Translations under genes and position numbers: made by a program | Part shown: piece after piece, positions 46,447 through 58,778 of the stretch | Position numbering within the stretch: position 1 is the stretch's first letter | Layout of the letters: every line of letters begins with the position of its first letter | Source of the DNA: Niebla homalea | Lineage: Eukaryota; Ascomycota; Lecanoromycetes; Lecanorales; Ramalinaceae | NCBI GenBank assembly: GCA_019925105.1 | Contig: JAHGAU010000005.1 | Span: forward strand, 1,488,001 to 1,552,000 | DNA: 64,000 nucleotides | Direction of reading: 5' to 3' | The notes under the pieces: generated by a model | Database searches by the model: none | The model's input: only the letters and a program-made list of their open reading frames with translations | Told to the model about the DNA's origin: nothing

Positions 46447-49400
46447 ATGGATAGTGACGCGCAACTATCCGCACGTGAATCAACCATCATGGACCTCCCC
46501 TCACCTCACAAACGTCTCAAGTCTGACCACAACGCATCCTTTCCTGCAAACATTTCCACTGCATCCCATAGTCAAAACACATCACCTGTAGAGAAAGCTG
46601 TCAAGATGCAAGGTGAGGGAGACGCACACCATGATCATGATACACATTCCAAAGAGCTCGCATGCGGTGTCGTGGAGTACGTCAACCCACGTTCCCATGG
46701 TTTCTCAGGCATCTTGAAGAAGCGGTAAGTCTTGAGCAGGACCTAGATGCACACACGAGACTCACAGGCGATAGATACACGGATTTTATTGTCAACGAAA
46801 TCCTACCTTCAGGCTCTGTCGTCCATCTGACAAGCCTCAAAGCACGTCCGGCAGCGAAGCAAGATGCCCCAGCTAATGGCAACACTGCCCACCATGAACA
46901 AAAAGTTGATCCAGAGCAGACTGTGCCCACTCCTGCATTGACTGAACAAGCTGTCGAGGATCTTATCATGACCAAAGAACAAAGCAAGATGGCCGCAGCA
47001 AGTGCCGATGACCACTCTATTTCAGAGGCATCTCACGCAGCCACCGCTGGCGGTGGTTTCCTAGATCCTCTCATGAAGGTTGACGAGCCTGCAAAAACTG
47101 GTGATCAAGTTCAAAAAGGACTGTCTGTTACCGGAGCTGATCCTCTCGCCAACAAGGCCCCAATATCCCTTCAGCAAAGCCAGGTACCTCTCACACCTGG
47201 CAATGCGCCAGGTACATCTCCCGACTTGACACCGAAGAATGATCGCACTTCCCAACCCCATCTGCCTCCACATGCTCAGAACGACAGGCTTGGTTCTGAA
47301 CTTGCTCAAACAGACGGCGCCGCAGATTACAATGTTCTACAATCGGATATTGCTACAGACACCTCCGCTGTTCAGCATGAAACGAGCGGTCTTTTGTCTA
47401 CACCAGAGAAAAACGTCAAGTCAGCCTCTGATACGAATGCTGTAGAACCCAATACTACTCCAGGTTCTAAATCTAGGACATCTCCACAACAAGGCCAGAC
47501 AGAGAACGTCCCTCCAGATCAACGTCCAAACGACTGGCAGTCTCCGAGCCCCAAGAAGAGTCTCTCCACTGACCGCGCTGCAGAGCAGCCTGTCAAGAGG
47601 AAGAAGTGGAAGTATATTTTGCGTCCGCTAAAGGAAGGCGGGTGGGAGGAGGTCACTGAAGAGCAGGACCGCGCAGACCGGGCTCAGAAAGAGCGAGAGA
47701 TTGCGGCTGGGACTAGAGTGAGGACACCGCCACCGCCGCCGCCAAAGCCAATCGAGTCAGTACCGAGCACGGTGGCACAATGGAACGCATTTGCTGGCAA
47801 GCCTAATCCCGCTGGGGTCGATCCATCGTTGCGGGTCACGGCAGAAGACAAACTTACCCTACAGTCATACTTCACCGCTGAGGTCGCTGATGCGATACGG
47901 TCCTTGTACAATCGTGTCTGCGACTCCCCTGGTCGCCCTGCGAAGGATTACGGCAGTGTAAGGTCTGCTGTCATAGATCGCCAGACTCGTACCCGCATTC
48001 ATCAGGATATCCGTCGCATATTCCATTCGAAGCTCGAAAGCTCTACTGACGACGCTGGTAACATGATCATCAGCGTTCTGCCACACGTGCAATCCAGATT
48101 CGGTGGCCGGGCTCTTGCGAATAGTGACAGCGGTTATAGTAGAGCTGCGAACCAGAGTGGAGCAAAACAATCCAACCCACACAAGAGACCCAATTGGAAA
48201 GAAATGGGAGGCGATTACCTCCACTTCACGCTTTACAAAGAAAATAAGGATACCATGGAATCCATTTCATGGCTTGCCAAGCAGCTCAACATGATGCCAA
48301 AGATCTTCGAGTTTGCCGGCACAAAAGACCGCCGTGCAATTACAGCCCAACGAGTCAGCGTGTATCGGGTTCAAATCGATCGACTCATCTCTGCAGGTCG
48401 AACTTTGAAGTATGCCAATGTTGGAGACTTTGAATATCAACCAAAGGCTCTCCAACTGGGCGAATTGGATGGAAATGAATTCTCCATCACTCTTCGCGAT
48501 TGCAAGTTTGGCACGGCATCTTCTCACCCAACACTAGAGAACGCAACAACTATACTCGGAAATGCTGTCAACAGTCTCAATACCAATGGCTTTATCAATT
48601 ACTATGGACTGCAACGTTTCGGTACATTTGGAATCACTACAGACGCAGTTGGTATGGCTATGCTCAAAGGAGACTTCCACCAGGCCGTAGACCTCCTGCT
48701 CTACTACAAGCCAGAGTGTTTGGAAGAAGCATTGATAGATACGGTAGTCTCGGAAGCAATCTCAGAGGATGATAGGCGCCGTGCTGAAGGCATCCGAGCA
48801 TTTCGCAATGGCAGGTCGGTAAACGATGCCCTGAGTAAGGTGCCCAGGAAGTTCTCCGCAGAGTCTAACGTTATCCGGTTTTTGTCCAAGCCAGGCAACG
48901 GAAAGAACTTTCAGGGTGCCTTGCAATCCATCGCCAGGAATCAGCGCTTGATGTACGTCCACGCCTACCAATCTCTCGTCTGGAATCATGCAGCCAGCAA
49001 ACGCTGGAAGGAGTTTGGGAATAAGGTCCTCGAAGGTGATCTTGTCTTGGTCCGTGAGCACCCAGCAGAGCCTGCTGCAAAGGCCGAAAGCTTGATCGAT
49101 GTGGACGGCGAAGTCATCATCCAAGCTACCCAAGGTGACCGTGCCAACAACCCGGACGACGTTTTCGAACGTGCCCGCCCACTCACCGCCCAAGAGGCTG
49201 CCAGTGGCAGGTTCACCGTCTTTGACATTGTCCTCCCAACACCTGGCTACGACATCAATTACCCTGCCAACACCATCGGTAGCTTCTACCGCACCTTTAT
49301 GGCCAGCGAGCGTGGCGGTGGCCTCGATCCTTTGGATATGCGCCGCCAGTGGAAAGACACCAGCTTGAGCGGCAGCTACCGCAAATTGCTTGCTAAGCCA

Positions 49401-49820
49401 CGATCAGACATCACCTATGAGCTGAAGACGTATGTGAACGAAGACGAGCAATTTGTTGAGACGGACATGGATCGTATTCGCAAGAGCCAGCGGAAGAAGC
49501 AACAACCACAGCGCAAAACCAGGGAACCCACCAACACTGACCAGCTCCTCGACGTCAATGCTGCCAGCACCACCCCCGCGTCAGACCACAAGCGCGCTCT
49601 CTCCCATGACGTACAGAAAGATCTCGCGGAGCTGAGCAGCCATTCCGCCTCATCCCTGGACAGTAATAACGCTGGCGGGGTTCCTTTGGAGCAGAAGAAG
49701 ATCGCAGTGATACTCAAGATGCAGTTGGGGACAAGCCAGTACGCCACCATGGCCCTGAGGGAGCTGATGAAGGCGGGGGGAGTGAGGGTCTGGAAGACGG
49801 ATTATGCTGGTGGACGTTGA
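46447..49820 (+). CDS. PUS7: tRNA/RNA pseudouridine synthase Pus7 (TruD family)
   Basis: The product isomerises uridine to pseudouridine in tRNA (position 13 in yeast), U2 snRNA and some mRNAs. Two exons, 46447-46724 and 46775-49820, with a 50 bp intron (GTAAGT..ATAG), give 1107 residues. The splice joins FSGILKKR to YTDFIVNEILPSG, the conserved TruD start, which confirms the junction. Residues about 120-400 are a long polar insert (Pro/Ser/Thr/Gln). The catalytic region is EFAGTKDRRAITAQRVSVYR, with the nucleophilic Asp near residue 611, followed by GNEFSITLRD, NYYGLQRFG and, late, FDIVLPTPGYDINYP. The C-terminus is basic then acidic. It is longer than yeast Pus7 because of the insert. The start could also be the next ATG, 14 codons on. 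Confidence 0.93.
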
Positions 49821-50398
49821 AGTCCTACACTTTTCTGACCGACAACCGCAGGATCTGTCGGCGTGATTCCCCATGCTTTGAATAGAAGCTAGAGCTGCTA
49901 CCTTGACCCATGTGAGGGGAGAGGATGACGGGGACATTGAAAGGTGGGACATTGGTGAGATACACTCGTTTGGGCTTGATCTCTTAGATAGCTTGTTTGC
50001 AATTTGAGGGAGATCGGTGGAGGAAGCCATGGAAGTTTTATTTAATGCTGAGCGTGCTGAAATTGCTGCAAGACATTATTCCGGGGGACGGAGTGAGAGA
50101 AATGACGAGCCAGTCACGATGTCTGCTGCAATAGCTGGCTTTGCGAACGAAGGAAATGACAAGGGAGGCATCCGGAGAAGACGCCGGAGAAGACACAGGA
50201 AGAAGACGGACAAGCGAATAGCTAGGGAGGTTAGCTATGCAGACACGTACCCCATGCAGATCGCATGGCAATGGCATAAAAAAAAAACACCAAAAAAACA
50301 CATCAAAAATCCGAAGTATCTCTCATTGTACATCATCCAGACTCTTGTAATGTACACTTCTCCATGACACCCCTCCACCCTTTGCCAAACCTTCCCCA
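49821..50398. other. Convergent intergenic region
   Basis: 3' flanks of PUS7 and the S28 peptidase. No gene or RNA is recognised, only A-rich tracts around 50280-50300. Confidence 0.5.
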
Positions 50399-52138
50399 TC
50401 ACAGCCCCCTCCTCTTCCCCTTTCCCTTTCCCCCGCCAGGCGGCTCAAACTCCTCCAACCAGGCCTTCACAAACGCCATCTCCTGCGCCTGCACACTCTT
50501 CACCGGCGCCGGCGGCAGCGCATCCGTCGTCTCGTTCGGGAACAGCCCATTCTCATCCCAATGATGCACGGCGCCACTGATCAACGTGAAGGGCTCGTCG
50601 GTCGTGCTCACGCGATCGGGGTTCGGCGCCATGGGGCTGTGCGGGGTGACCCCCCTCCAGGGGTCTTGTTCGCCGTCGATGATGGCGAGGCGGGGGTAGC
50701 TGATGTTGTAACCGCCGTACTTGTTGATGGCGTCCACGTCGGCGGGGGAGGTGAGGTTGAAGGCGTCGCGGCAGATGATGGATCCGTAGTCCAGGGTCAG
50801 CAAGCGGCTGATGAGTGGGAGTTGGTCGGCCGGCACGCCGGAGCCGGTTTGGAGGAAGCCCCACTGCGAACAGTACTGGTAGGGCCAAGACCGCCATGAT
50901 CCGTCCGTGATGGAGTCGAGGGCGTAGAAGGTGCTGTTGTGGTTGGTGTAGTATTGATCCAGGGTTTGGCCTGCGGCGGCAGCGGCGGGGATGGCGGTGG
51001 CGTTGATGTAGCCGATGTAGTTGAGCATTGGGGTGGTGAGAGAGGAGATCTGGGAGGCGTAGCCCGCGGCTGAGAGGAGTTTCTGGACGGTTGCGGTCAG
51101 GGAGGAGGTGGCGGGGTAGAGAGTCGAGTTGGCGGACATGTTGCCGCAGTACATGCTGAACGAAGGGTCGTTGACAGCGGGGTCCCAGTTTCGGCCCTGC
51201 CAGCCGCCGACGCCGGTGGATAGGACGTTGGCGAAGTCGTCGTCGTAGGTGAGGGATTGGAGGCCGAAGACGGTTTTGAGGGTGGCCGTCATGTTGGTGC
51301 TGTTCTTGTGGAGGAGGATGTTGTCGACGACATTGGTGAGGAGTTGGGTGCGCTCGATGCAGGGCTGAGGACCGTATTGGCGGACGGGCTCGTAGTAGTC
51401 CCAGTAGTCCCAGATTGCTTCGGTGACGCCGGAGGAGGATATAGCGCCTAGGGAAACCATTAGTCCTAGCATATGAAGGGCAGTGGATTGAGCGTTGAGC
51501 TTACCAAAATAGACATCAGGGTACAAAACCCGTAGAAAGGCAACAAAAGCACCTGCATAAGACCCTCCATATGCAATGTATGGGACATCTGGTGCGTTGA
51601 GCTTGGCATCTCCTAAGCCCTCAAACTTGACGTTCTGAGCGAAATATGCCGTGTCCGCCAAAGCTTGATCTGTTGTTAAGAATCGGAGGTTCTCAGTGGA
51701 CAGATCTGGGGTGGGAAAGCTGGTTCCGTAGTATCGATGCTCCAAGACAACCCCTATACCATTTGTGGCCTCGGAAAGTTGCGCCAGGATGCCCTTTTGC
51801 AGATATGGTAGGCGTGGTGTAACATCTGTCTCTCCACCTTCTAAAACTATGACCGGACCACCAGCCTTATAATGTGAGGCGTCAAAGAAGTATCGAAGCT
51901 CGAATGTGTCCGAGGAATGTGGCTCATACATGGACTCATTGTGGAAGTGGTCAACGGGTACGGATATGTTGTAGGCTGGGTAGAGTGTAGATGGATCGAC
52001 ATCACGCCTTTGGAGGACATCTCTTTTGGTGAGTGAAGGTGTGTCTCCATCTCGCATAGAGCCGAGGGGTTTCACAGCGAAGTCTGCTGCCGTGAGATAT
52101 GAAAGGAACAAAGCGGCAGCAAGGATACGAAGTGCCAT
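50399..52138 (-). CDS. Secreted serine peptidase, family S28
   Basis: The product is a prolyl-type carboxy- or aminopeptidase-like secreted enzyme. Two exons, 52138-51505 and 51447-50399, give 560 residues. The 57 bp intron (GTAAGC..CTAG) is a multiple of three with no in-frame stop, so the genomic frame reads through it. Splicing restores the conserved DVYFGAISSSGVTEAIWDYW. A signal peptide (MALRILAAALFLSYLTAADF) is followed by a propeptide-like stretch containing KR. Catalytic features are EHRYYG, nucleophile GGSYAGAF (Ser near residue 193), the Asp region IIDGEQDPWRG and the His region SGAVHHWDENG. At least six N-glycosylation sequons are present. The C-terminus is a basic Gly/Lys tail. 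Confidence 0.92.
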   Translation of the reverse strand: MALRILAAALFLSYLTAADFAVKPLGSMRDGDTPSLTKRDVLQRRDVDPSTLYPAYNISVPVDHFHNESMYEPHSSDTFELRYFFDASHYKAGGPVIVLEGGETDVTPRLPYLQKGILAQLSEATNGIGVVLEHRYYGTSFPTPDLSTENLRFLTTDQALADTAYFAQNVKFEGLGDAKLNAPDVPYIAYGGSYAGAFVAFLRVLYPDVYFGKLNAQSTALHMLGLMVSLGAISSSGVTEAIWDYWDYYEPVRQYGPQPCIERTQLLTNVVDNILLHKNSTNMTATLKTVFGLQSLTYDDDFANVLSTGVGGWQGRNWDPAVNDPSFSMYCGNMSANSTLYPATSSLTATVQKLLSAAGYASQISSLTTPMLNYIGYINATAIPAAAAAGQTLDQYYTNHNSTFYALDSITDGSWRSWPYQYCSQWGFLQTGSGVPADQLPLISRLLTLDYGSIICRDAFNLTSPADVDAINKYGGYNISYPRLAIIDGEQDPWRGVTPHSPMAPNPDRVSTTDEPFTLISGAVHHWDENGLFPNETTDALPPAPVKSVQAQEMAFVKAWLEEFEPPGGGKGKGKRRGL

Positions 52139-54550
52139 TGTGAGAGTAGGAGAGGACTCGCGCAAGGAGAATCAGGAGATCTGTTGAGACCTTTCGATCG
52201 AACGACATGTTTGCCTTATATATCGCAGAGTGATCTGAGGTCCTCAGCCTTCTCCGAACATTTGCAGAAAGGTCATGATGGCCTGCCTGAAGAGGCAGGT
52301 GGATAACGCTAGAATTGCAGGAACGACATTTAATGACGCACTGTGCATGGCTAGAGAAACCCTTGTCGGACTTGCCTGAACAGGCTGCTCGTCACATTGA
52401 TGAAGGTCCGGTGACGGAAGCTTCGCAGATGCAAAATGGCTCGCCCTTTCAGGTCAATATCAGGAAGTTAAGATCGGACATTCCTTGGCTATGCGCTACA
52501 CCGTGGACCTTGCCACAGGCACAGTTCCTGACTCTGAAGCTAGAGCCATGAGATTCGCATGTCAAAGGGCCTGTCCACTTTTAGTTGGCATTTCGCCAAA
52601 GCTGTGCCTGAACATGGACACAATAATAATGGGCAGACACATTGGGGCTTGATGCTAAAAGAATGCCTCAGAATGTTCGCTTCGTGAAGACACTTGATCA
52701 ATTGGATCCTGATTCGTTCGCCGGAATATCTTCACCTTCTTGATCTTTTCCATACCATGCATGATACACTTGCTGACCTCTCTCGAGGCTGGTCATTAAT
52801 GGTGAGACTGTTGTTGGTGATACAATGCCATGACCTTTCGTTCAAGCGCTTGCGGCTGTCCAACAACCATGCGAAAAAGCTTGATAACTTCCGAAGCAGA
52901 TCTTTGGAGATGTAGTGGATTACTCCTTTGATCCATTTCCGTCGCCTCAGCTTTCACAACCCTTTTCCCTTGGTTGTCTGAGGTAGACTTCCGCTTGCCT
53001 GCAAATCTTCAATATGTGTATGCTTCTCTGCCACTGACTTTTCGTTTTGGCTCTGCTTCAGCCCGTCATCTCTCTTACCTTCATTAGCCCTGCGGTACTT
53101 TCATCAGATATTGTGAGCTCTGTTGCTGGTAGATGAGCCATAGCGCTCTTGATTACCGCCTTGCCGTTTGATGCAAGATACGCATACAATCTACGAGATC
53201 CTCTCTCCGAATCGACCAACCCTCAACCCAATATGTCCCCAACCCTAACGCAGAGCAGGGCGCGACGCCTGAACTTCCTTCGTGCCCACTTTCTCACCTC
53301 CAAACTCCCCGGCGCCCAAAGATATGAGGAACAGAAGCCCAGGCGCCAATGACATCGACCCACGCAACCTACAAATCTTGGGTCAACGTCACAATCCTCG
53401 GGCCTGAAAGCGGCCTCACCAGTCGCTCCAGCCCGAATTGGAGCCATTGTTGGGAGACTGTTCGCTCAGGCAAGCCACCCTGTGCCTTCAATTCTCTAGA
53501 TGCTTGATTGGCGCATTACGCGCCTGGACATCTTGGATCCATTGACGTTGCTCGCGGACGAACACTTCACTGGGCCAATGGATTGATCTGCAGGTCTATC
53601 AGGCCAAGCTCGATGGGGAGCCGCAACTATGCCTTCGAGCAGGCTGCCCAGCGGAGATCTGTCTTGGTCGAGCTGTCGACCGAGACGGTGAGAGTACGAG
53701 AGACCAATTCCACTCGGATGCAGAGATTCATTCCGGTGGTCGGTGACGAGCTGAGTGCTCGTCTTGCTCCTTTAGAGCATCCAATCAAGTGCCTTTGTCT
53801 GCATGATCAATTGCAAGCACGAAGACCAGGATCTTGACAGCAAGGCTCCTTGGCGTTAGTACCTTATCGGGTACTACATACATACTCGGTAACTTGGAGC
53901 CTGCGAGCGGAAATGAACGGACAAGTCAGTAATTGGATCGTCCGGCAGCCAGGTACTTCCATCTCGATTCTGACATCTCGACCCACGGATGGGGATGCGC
54001 TTGTCCCAATGGTAGGGAAGGAAGTCGGCTCGATCGGCACATCCCCCGTTCTACCACATGACGTATTCCTGCTGGTGTCTGGGCGCCGAGCCCATTTCGA
54101 CGCTGGAAGTCTGGGATTCCATCTTCTCGGTCATGTGGAGTTGAGAGGCTTACATATTGGGCGACTGTACCTTGTGAGTCGTGTGAGACGGGGGCATGAC
54201 GACGTGGAAGGTAGGGAAGTAGACGCCATGTATGATTGGTTTCTTGCCACCGCAGTTGATCAATTTTTCCTTTCCCATCTTTCATTTACGTACATCTCAA
54301 TTACGCAAAAGAAACTGCTTTTTCGTGAAGACGTGTCGCAACCATATGTTAACCCATCACTTTTGTTCGAACGTTATTCGTCTTACTCATGGACACATCC
54401 GCTGTACCATTCACCCCTCCCCCACCCTTTTCTCTCCCCTACCACTCCACCATGGTGCGGTACATTGAACAATGCATACTTGACTGGACCCTCCTTTGGC
54501 AAACACCTCGCGCTACACATCATGATGGCAAATCAGTATGCGCATGCCGC
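52139..54550. other. Gene-poor 2.4 kb region
   Basis: No gene is recognised. The plus-strand frame 53850-54617 is open but has no protein signature and overlaps the LEU4 3' end. The frame starting at 53233 (MSPTLTQSRARRLNFLRAHF) is 40 codons long and too short to judge. Confidence 0.4.
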
Positions 54551-56496
54551 TCAGACACCGTTCGTCTTTGACACCAAAACCCCACCAGGGCTTCTCCCTC
54601 TTTCTGGTGCAACATGACCATTCTGCCGTGCATGAAGCAAGTCTCGGCTAGCTGGGGTCCCCTTCTTTGGCAAAGGTGTTTGCGTGAGCGGACGATCTCC
54701 CATATAAGTCGCAGCCGCCGACAAAAATGCCACCAAACTTGCCTGTACTGTGTCTGTGTCGATGCCTACCCCCCAGATCCGCTCCCGCGAGTCCGCTGCA
54801 ATGCATTCTATGTATGTTGCCGCTTTCACGTCTGAACCTTCTCCGATGGCGTGTTCCTTGTAGTCGCCCACATCGAGATTGATGCCGAAGCTGTAGAGGG
54901 CGTTGGCGAGGGAGGAGATGGGCCCGTTGCCCGAGCCTTTGATGTGGTATTCATCCCCGCCATCGGAGATAAAGCCGTCGAAGTGGCGGCGGAGTCTTTG
55001 GGTGTTCAGAGCCTTGCCCTTGGCTGGAGGGGCAGGTGACTCGGAGCGATCGGCGTTGATGCTGTAATCCAGTAGGTTGAAGCGAGGTTCTTGCTGGAGC
55101 CGGTACGTCTCGATGAATAGCTTCTCGATCTCGCTCGACAGCAGTTCACGCTTTGCGGCATCGGCTTGGCGTTGGACGATGCCGGAGAAGGCGATCTGCA
55201 AGCCTCTGGGGAGCTCAAGAGACAATTTCTGCTGGATGATCCAGGCAACCCCGCCTTTCCCACTTTGACTGTTGACCCTGATGATGGCTTCGTAGGTACG
55301 GTTGATGTCCTTGGGGTCGATAGGAAGGTACGGCATCTGCCATGGATCCGAGGATTGAGCGTGAAGCGCCTCCCGCGCGCGGAAGCCTTTATTAATGGCA
55401 TCTTGGTGGGAGCCGCTGAAGGCGCAGACGACCAGTTGGCCGCCGTAGGGATGCCTCTCGTGGACAGGAATTTTGTTGCTCCGTTCGACCACCTCGATGA
55501 CGTGGTTTATGTTGGAGAAGTCGATCTGAGGGTGAATTCCTTGGGTATATAGGTTAAGTGCCAGGGTGACCAAGCAGACATTACCCGTTCTTTCACCGTT
55601 GCCGAACAAGGTGCCCTCGACACGGTCGGCACCAGCCATTTGAGCCAGCTCAGCGGCTGCGACTGCACATCCCCTATCGTTATGTGGGTGTAAGGAAACA
55701 CAGATCTTTTCCCTCTCAGATATGGTTTTGCAAAAGTATTCTATCTGATCAGCATAGACGTTGGGTGTTGACATCTCGACAGTCGCTGGGAGATTGAAGA
55801 CTATGGGGTTGGACTCGGAGGGTCCCCATGCTTTCTTGACGGCTTCGCATATCCGGATCACATATTCTGGTGATGTGTCGGAAAAGGTTTCTGGCGAGAA
55901 CTCATATGCCCATTCGGTCCCAGCCTGAGAAGGGTCGTCCTTTGTTAGCTTTCGAGCAAATTCGGTGCAGCGCACAGCTTGCTCAATTCCCTGCTCTTGT
56001 GTGTGCTGGAACACTATCCTCTGGAAGCATTCACTGGTGGCCAAGTATAGATGCAGCAATGCCTTCTTTGCGCCTCTTAAAGATTCCACCGTCTTTTGTA
56101 TCAAGTCTTCCCGACATGGGGACAACACTTGTAACCAAACGTCATCGGGCACTGTTCCTGGGGTTTCGACAAGGCGCCGGGTGAAACCAAAATCTGTATC
56201 TGATGCTGAAGGGAAGGACACCTCAATCTCTTTGTATCCGAGCTCTACAAGCATCTTGAAATAGGAATACTTCTGATCCGAGTCCATAGGATCGACAAGG
56301 GATTGGTTCCCGTCTCTTAGATCGGTAGAGAGCCATCGAGGTGGTTTCGCTAGGGCTTTCGAGGGCCACTGTCGGTCAGGGAGGTTCAATGGTTCGAAGC
56401 GCCTGTACTTCTGTTCGGGGTTGAGAAGCCTGATTGTGTTTAGATGTGTTAGTCACCGCTAATTGCATGGGGGGTTTTGTACTCCTACATCGGCAT
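54551..56496 (-). CDS. LEU4: 2-isopropylmalate synthase
   Basis: The product catalyses the first committed step of leucine synthesis, acetyl-CoA plus 2-oxoisovalerate to 2-isopropylmalate. Two exons are inferred: an 8-nt first exon (56496-56489) and 56429-54551, with a 59 bp intron (GTAGGA..TCAG, branch CTAAC), giving 628 residues that start MPMLLNPEQKYRRFEPLNLP, the usual fungal beginning. The TIM-barrel domain has STDLRDGNQSL, with the metal-binding Asp, and SLHPHNDRGCA (metal-binding His), plus GTLFGNGERTGN. The C-terminal part from about residue 460 is the LeuA regulatory domain (ISDGGDEYHIKGSGNGPISS), where leucine binds. No mitochondrial presequence is visible in this model, so a cytosolic isoform is possible. 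Confidence 0.93.
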
Positions 56497-57127
56497 GATG
56501 GGGTTATTGCTGCTGGTAATTCGTTTTACGCCGGCAAGATGAGGAGTGCAGACCTTTCTCAAGACGGATGGCCTTATTTATAGTCGTCCACCCCATTTCC
56601 CCGCAAAGAAAACGTCAAGCCACGATTATCTAGTGGGAAGCGCTCGAAAAGTAATGGATCGAATCATCCTTGTGACTTTCCACCAGCTCCGATGGCGCTC
56701 CGCTGGTGTCACGACTTACAGGACGCCTTGGACGCCAAGAAGGAAATATTCCGCCCCCTGGAGTCTGGCTCAGGGGTAAATTTCCGGGTTGGGTACAAAA
56801 GTAAGGCGCGGGCAACGACTTCTTGGAGCGACGAGCACATCTTGTGCATTTGTGCTTGGGTATGGTCGCGTTAATGGCTTTCGTCAATTCATCAAGTGAA
56901 ATTGAACGTCCAAGGCAGATTTCGAGAGGCTACCAGTGAGATGGGCGTTGCTTCTGCTTCCTTATATGCCCTGTTTGGTCTCGCGCTTACAGCGTCCTCT
57001 CTTATTGATGGCTGCCTTGTCAAATCTCCAGCCCAAGAATGTTGTTGTTCTGCTCCTTCTTACGCAGATAGGCCTGCTATTGACCATCTCACCGATCACC
57101 CTGAAATTTCTGAGAACCTTTCTCGCC
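56497..57127. other. Divergent promoter region of LEU4 and the SGNH hydrolase
   Basis: No gene is recognised. TCCACCCCATTT and other pyrimidine stretches occur near 56586, but no specific regulator site is claimed. Confidence 0.45.
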
Positions 57128-58093
57128 ATGGACGACAACACCAAGCCCGTAGCCCTGCGCATTTTGTGCTTCGGGGATTCGCTAACAGCAGGGTACGTGG
57201 TTGGTGCCATAATTTCCCGATTTATCCGAGCACGGACTCGAAACGAAGCTCCAGTCTTTACTGACATCAACTGGCGCATAGCTACATGTCGTCGGATCCA
57301 CATCTGCATCCTTATGCGGACACTATGCAGGTTGAGCTCGCCCATTGGGGAGCATCAACGCCTGCTCAAATCCAAGTCGACGTCGATGGTTTTTCGGGTA
57401 GGCTCACGCTAAGAAAAGGCATCGGGGTCGAGAACTGTCTGACAATTGGTATCAAGGTGATAAAGTAAGAGGCTCCTTCATGAGCCGCATGAGACGCGAC
57501 GTCGCACATGGCAATCACTCGCCCTACGACTGGATCATCATCTTGGGGGGGACGAATGATCTGGGCGGGGGCCAATCTGCGGAGGCCGTCTATGAAGATC
57601 TTCGTAAGTCGAGCTGGTTGCTGCTTTGGATTTCTTGACGCAAGTTGCTCATTGACAACATTCCTACTGCAGAGAAAGTGTGGTCTTTGGCCTTGCAGAG
57701 CAAAGCTCAAGTCCTAGCTTTGAATGTCATTGAATGCGCAAGCAGTGATGCAAATGCGACCAAGAGGCGAAATGAGCTCAATGAGATGATTGCAAAACAC
57801 GAAGAAAAAGGCTTGTAAGTCCAGTTTCGCGAGATACTTGATCTTGGATCGGTCGCTGAGATAGTGTGCAGCCACACGTTTGACCTGTGGAGTGTGATTC
57901 GGTACAATGGCATCGACGATGAGACTCGAGAGAAGCTTTGGTGAGCGTTTAGCTTGTTCCATTTCAATGAGCGATCAAGCTGCGGCACTGACGGGATCCG
58001 TTCAGGGATGATGGCCTGCATTTGACAGCGGAAGGCTACAGGGTGATTGGTAAAGCGGTTGCTGGCCGGCTTGTTGAACTTCTCAATCAGTGA
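57128..58093 (+). CDS. SGNH/GDSL-type hydrolase
   Basis: Six short exons are inferred: 57128-57192, 57282-57397, 57457-57603, 57673-57814, 57872-57940 and 58006-58093. The introns are 57-89 bp with all phases consistent, giving 208 residues. Block I is ILCFGDSLTAGY, with the nucleophilic Ser near residue 18. Block III is ILGGTNDLGGG, with the oxyanion Asn. Block V is DDGLHLTAEGY, with the catalytic Asp and His. It has no signal peptide and the size of a single SGNH domain, so it is likely an intracellular esterase or acylhydrolase. The substrate cannot be told. The high intron density is notable for so small a protein. Confidence 0.9.
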
Positions 58094-58778
58094 AGATGTC
58101 AGCCCAATGCTTCGATCGATCGACAAAAGGGTCCCTCACTCGTTGAATATTGGAAGCGCAGCCATGACAGCGGACCGCATCGGGCGATCTAGACGGTGGC
58201 CAAGCCACTGGGGGACCGTTCATGCAGGTCGCTTGCGTGCATATGATAATGTACGACGTACGACATGGCAATGAGCACATCATGCAGACTCTGGACCGTT
58301 CCAATATGCCACAATGTATCACATGGAAAGCAAGTTTTGGAAGATGAATCAGTTGGACCATTCAATTTCAAGATCCGGTGTGTTCTTCAAAAAGTACGCA
58401 ACAGTGACGTCGTTCGCCTTGCCTCGGCTCTTGCCTGCATCATGTGTTAGATGTTTCGGCCACATTATGTGTCAATCCCAGTTAGCGGGCAGCTTGTTTG
58501 GCTTACATGAGCTCCGATGATTGTGTTGCAGGCATCGTGATTCGAGGGAAAGTCAGGGTTCAGACACTCGTCCCCCGCACCGCCACAAAAGCATTCCCGG
58601 TGACGTTTTGTTGAAACCTTACAGCATAGTGGGGCAACGGTTGGAATACAAAAGGGCCCCTCCTCCATTCTTCCTCCATTTCTGATTCTTCATTCTTATA
58701 CCATCACAATCACAAATTACCTTCAGATCACAGATTCCCTTTTCTACATCCATCAACAAGTTTCGTACACATCCAATA
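58094..58778. other. Intergenic region, Grg-1-like promoter
   Basis: No gene is recognised. The last 150 bp are pyrimidine-rich with CCTCCATTCTTCCTCCATTT and a long 5' leader, as common for highly expressed fungal genes. Confidence 0.45.

Noticed and set aside
53850..54617. A 255-codon plus-strand frame
   Set aside because: It has no motif, its composition is not protein-like in the second half, and it overlaps the LEU4 3' end.
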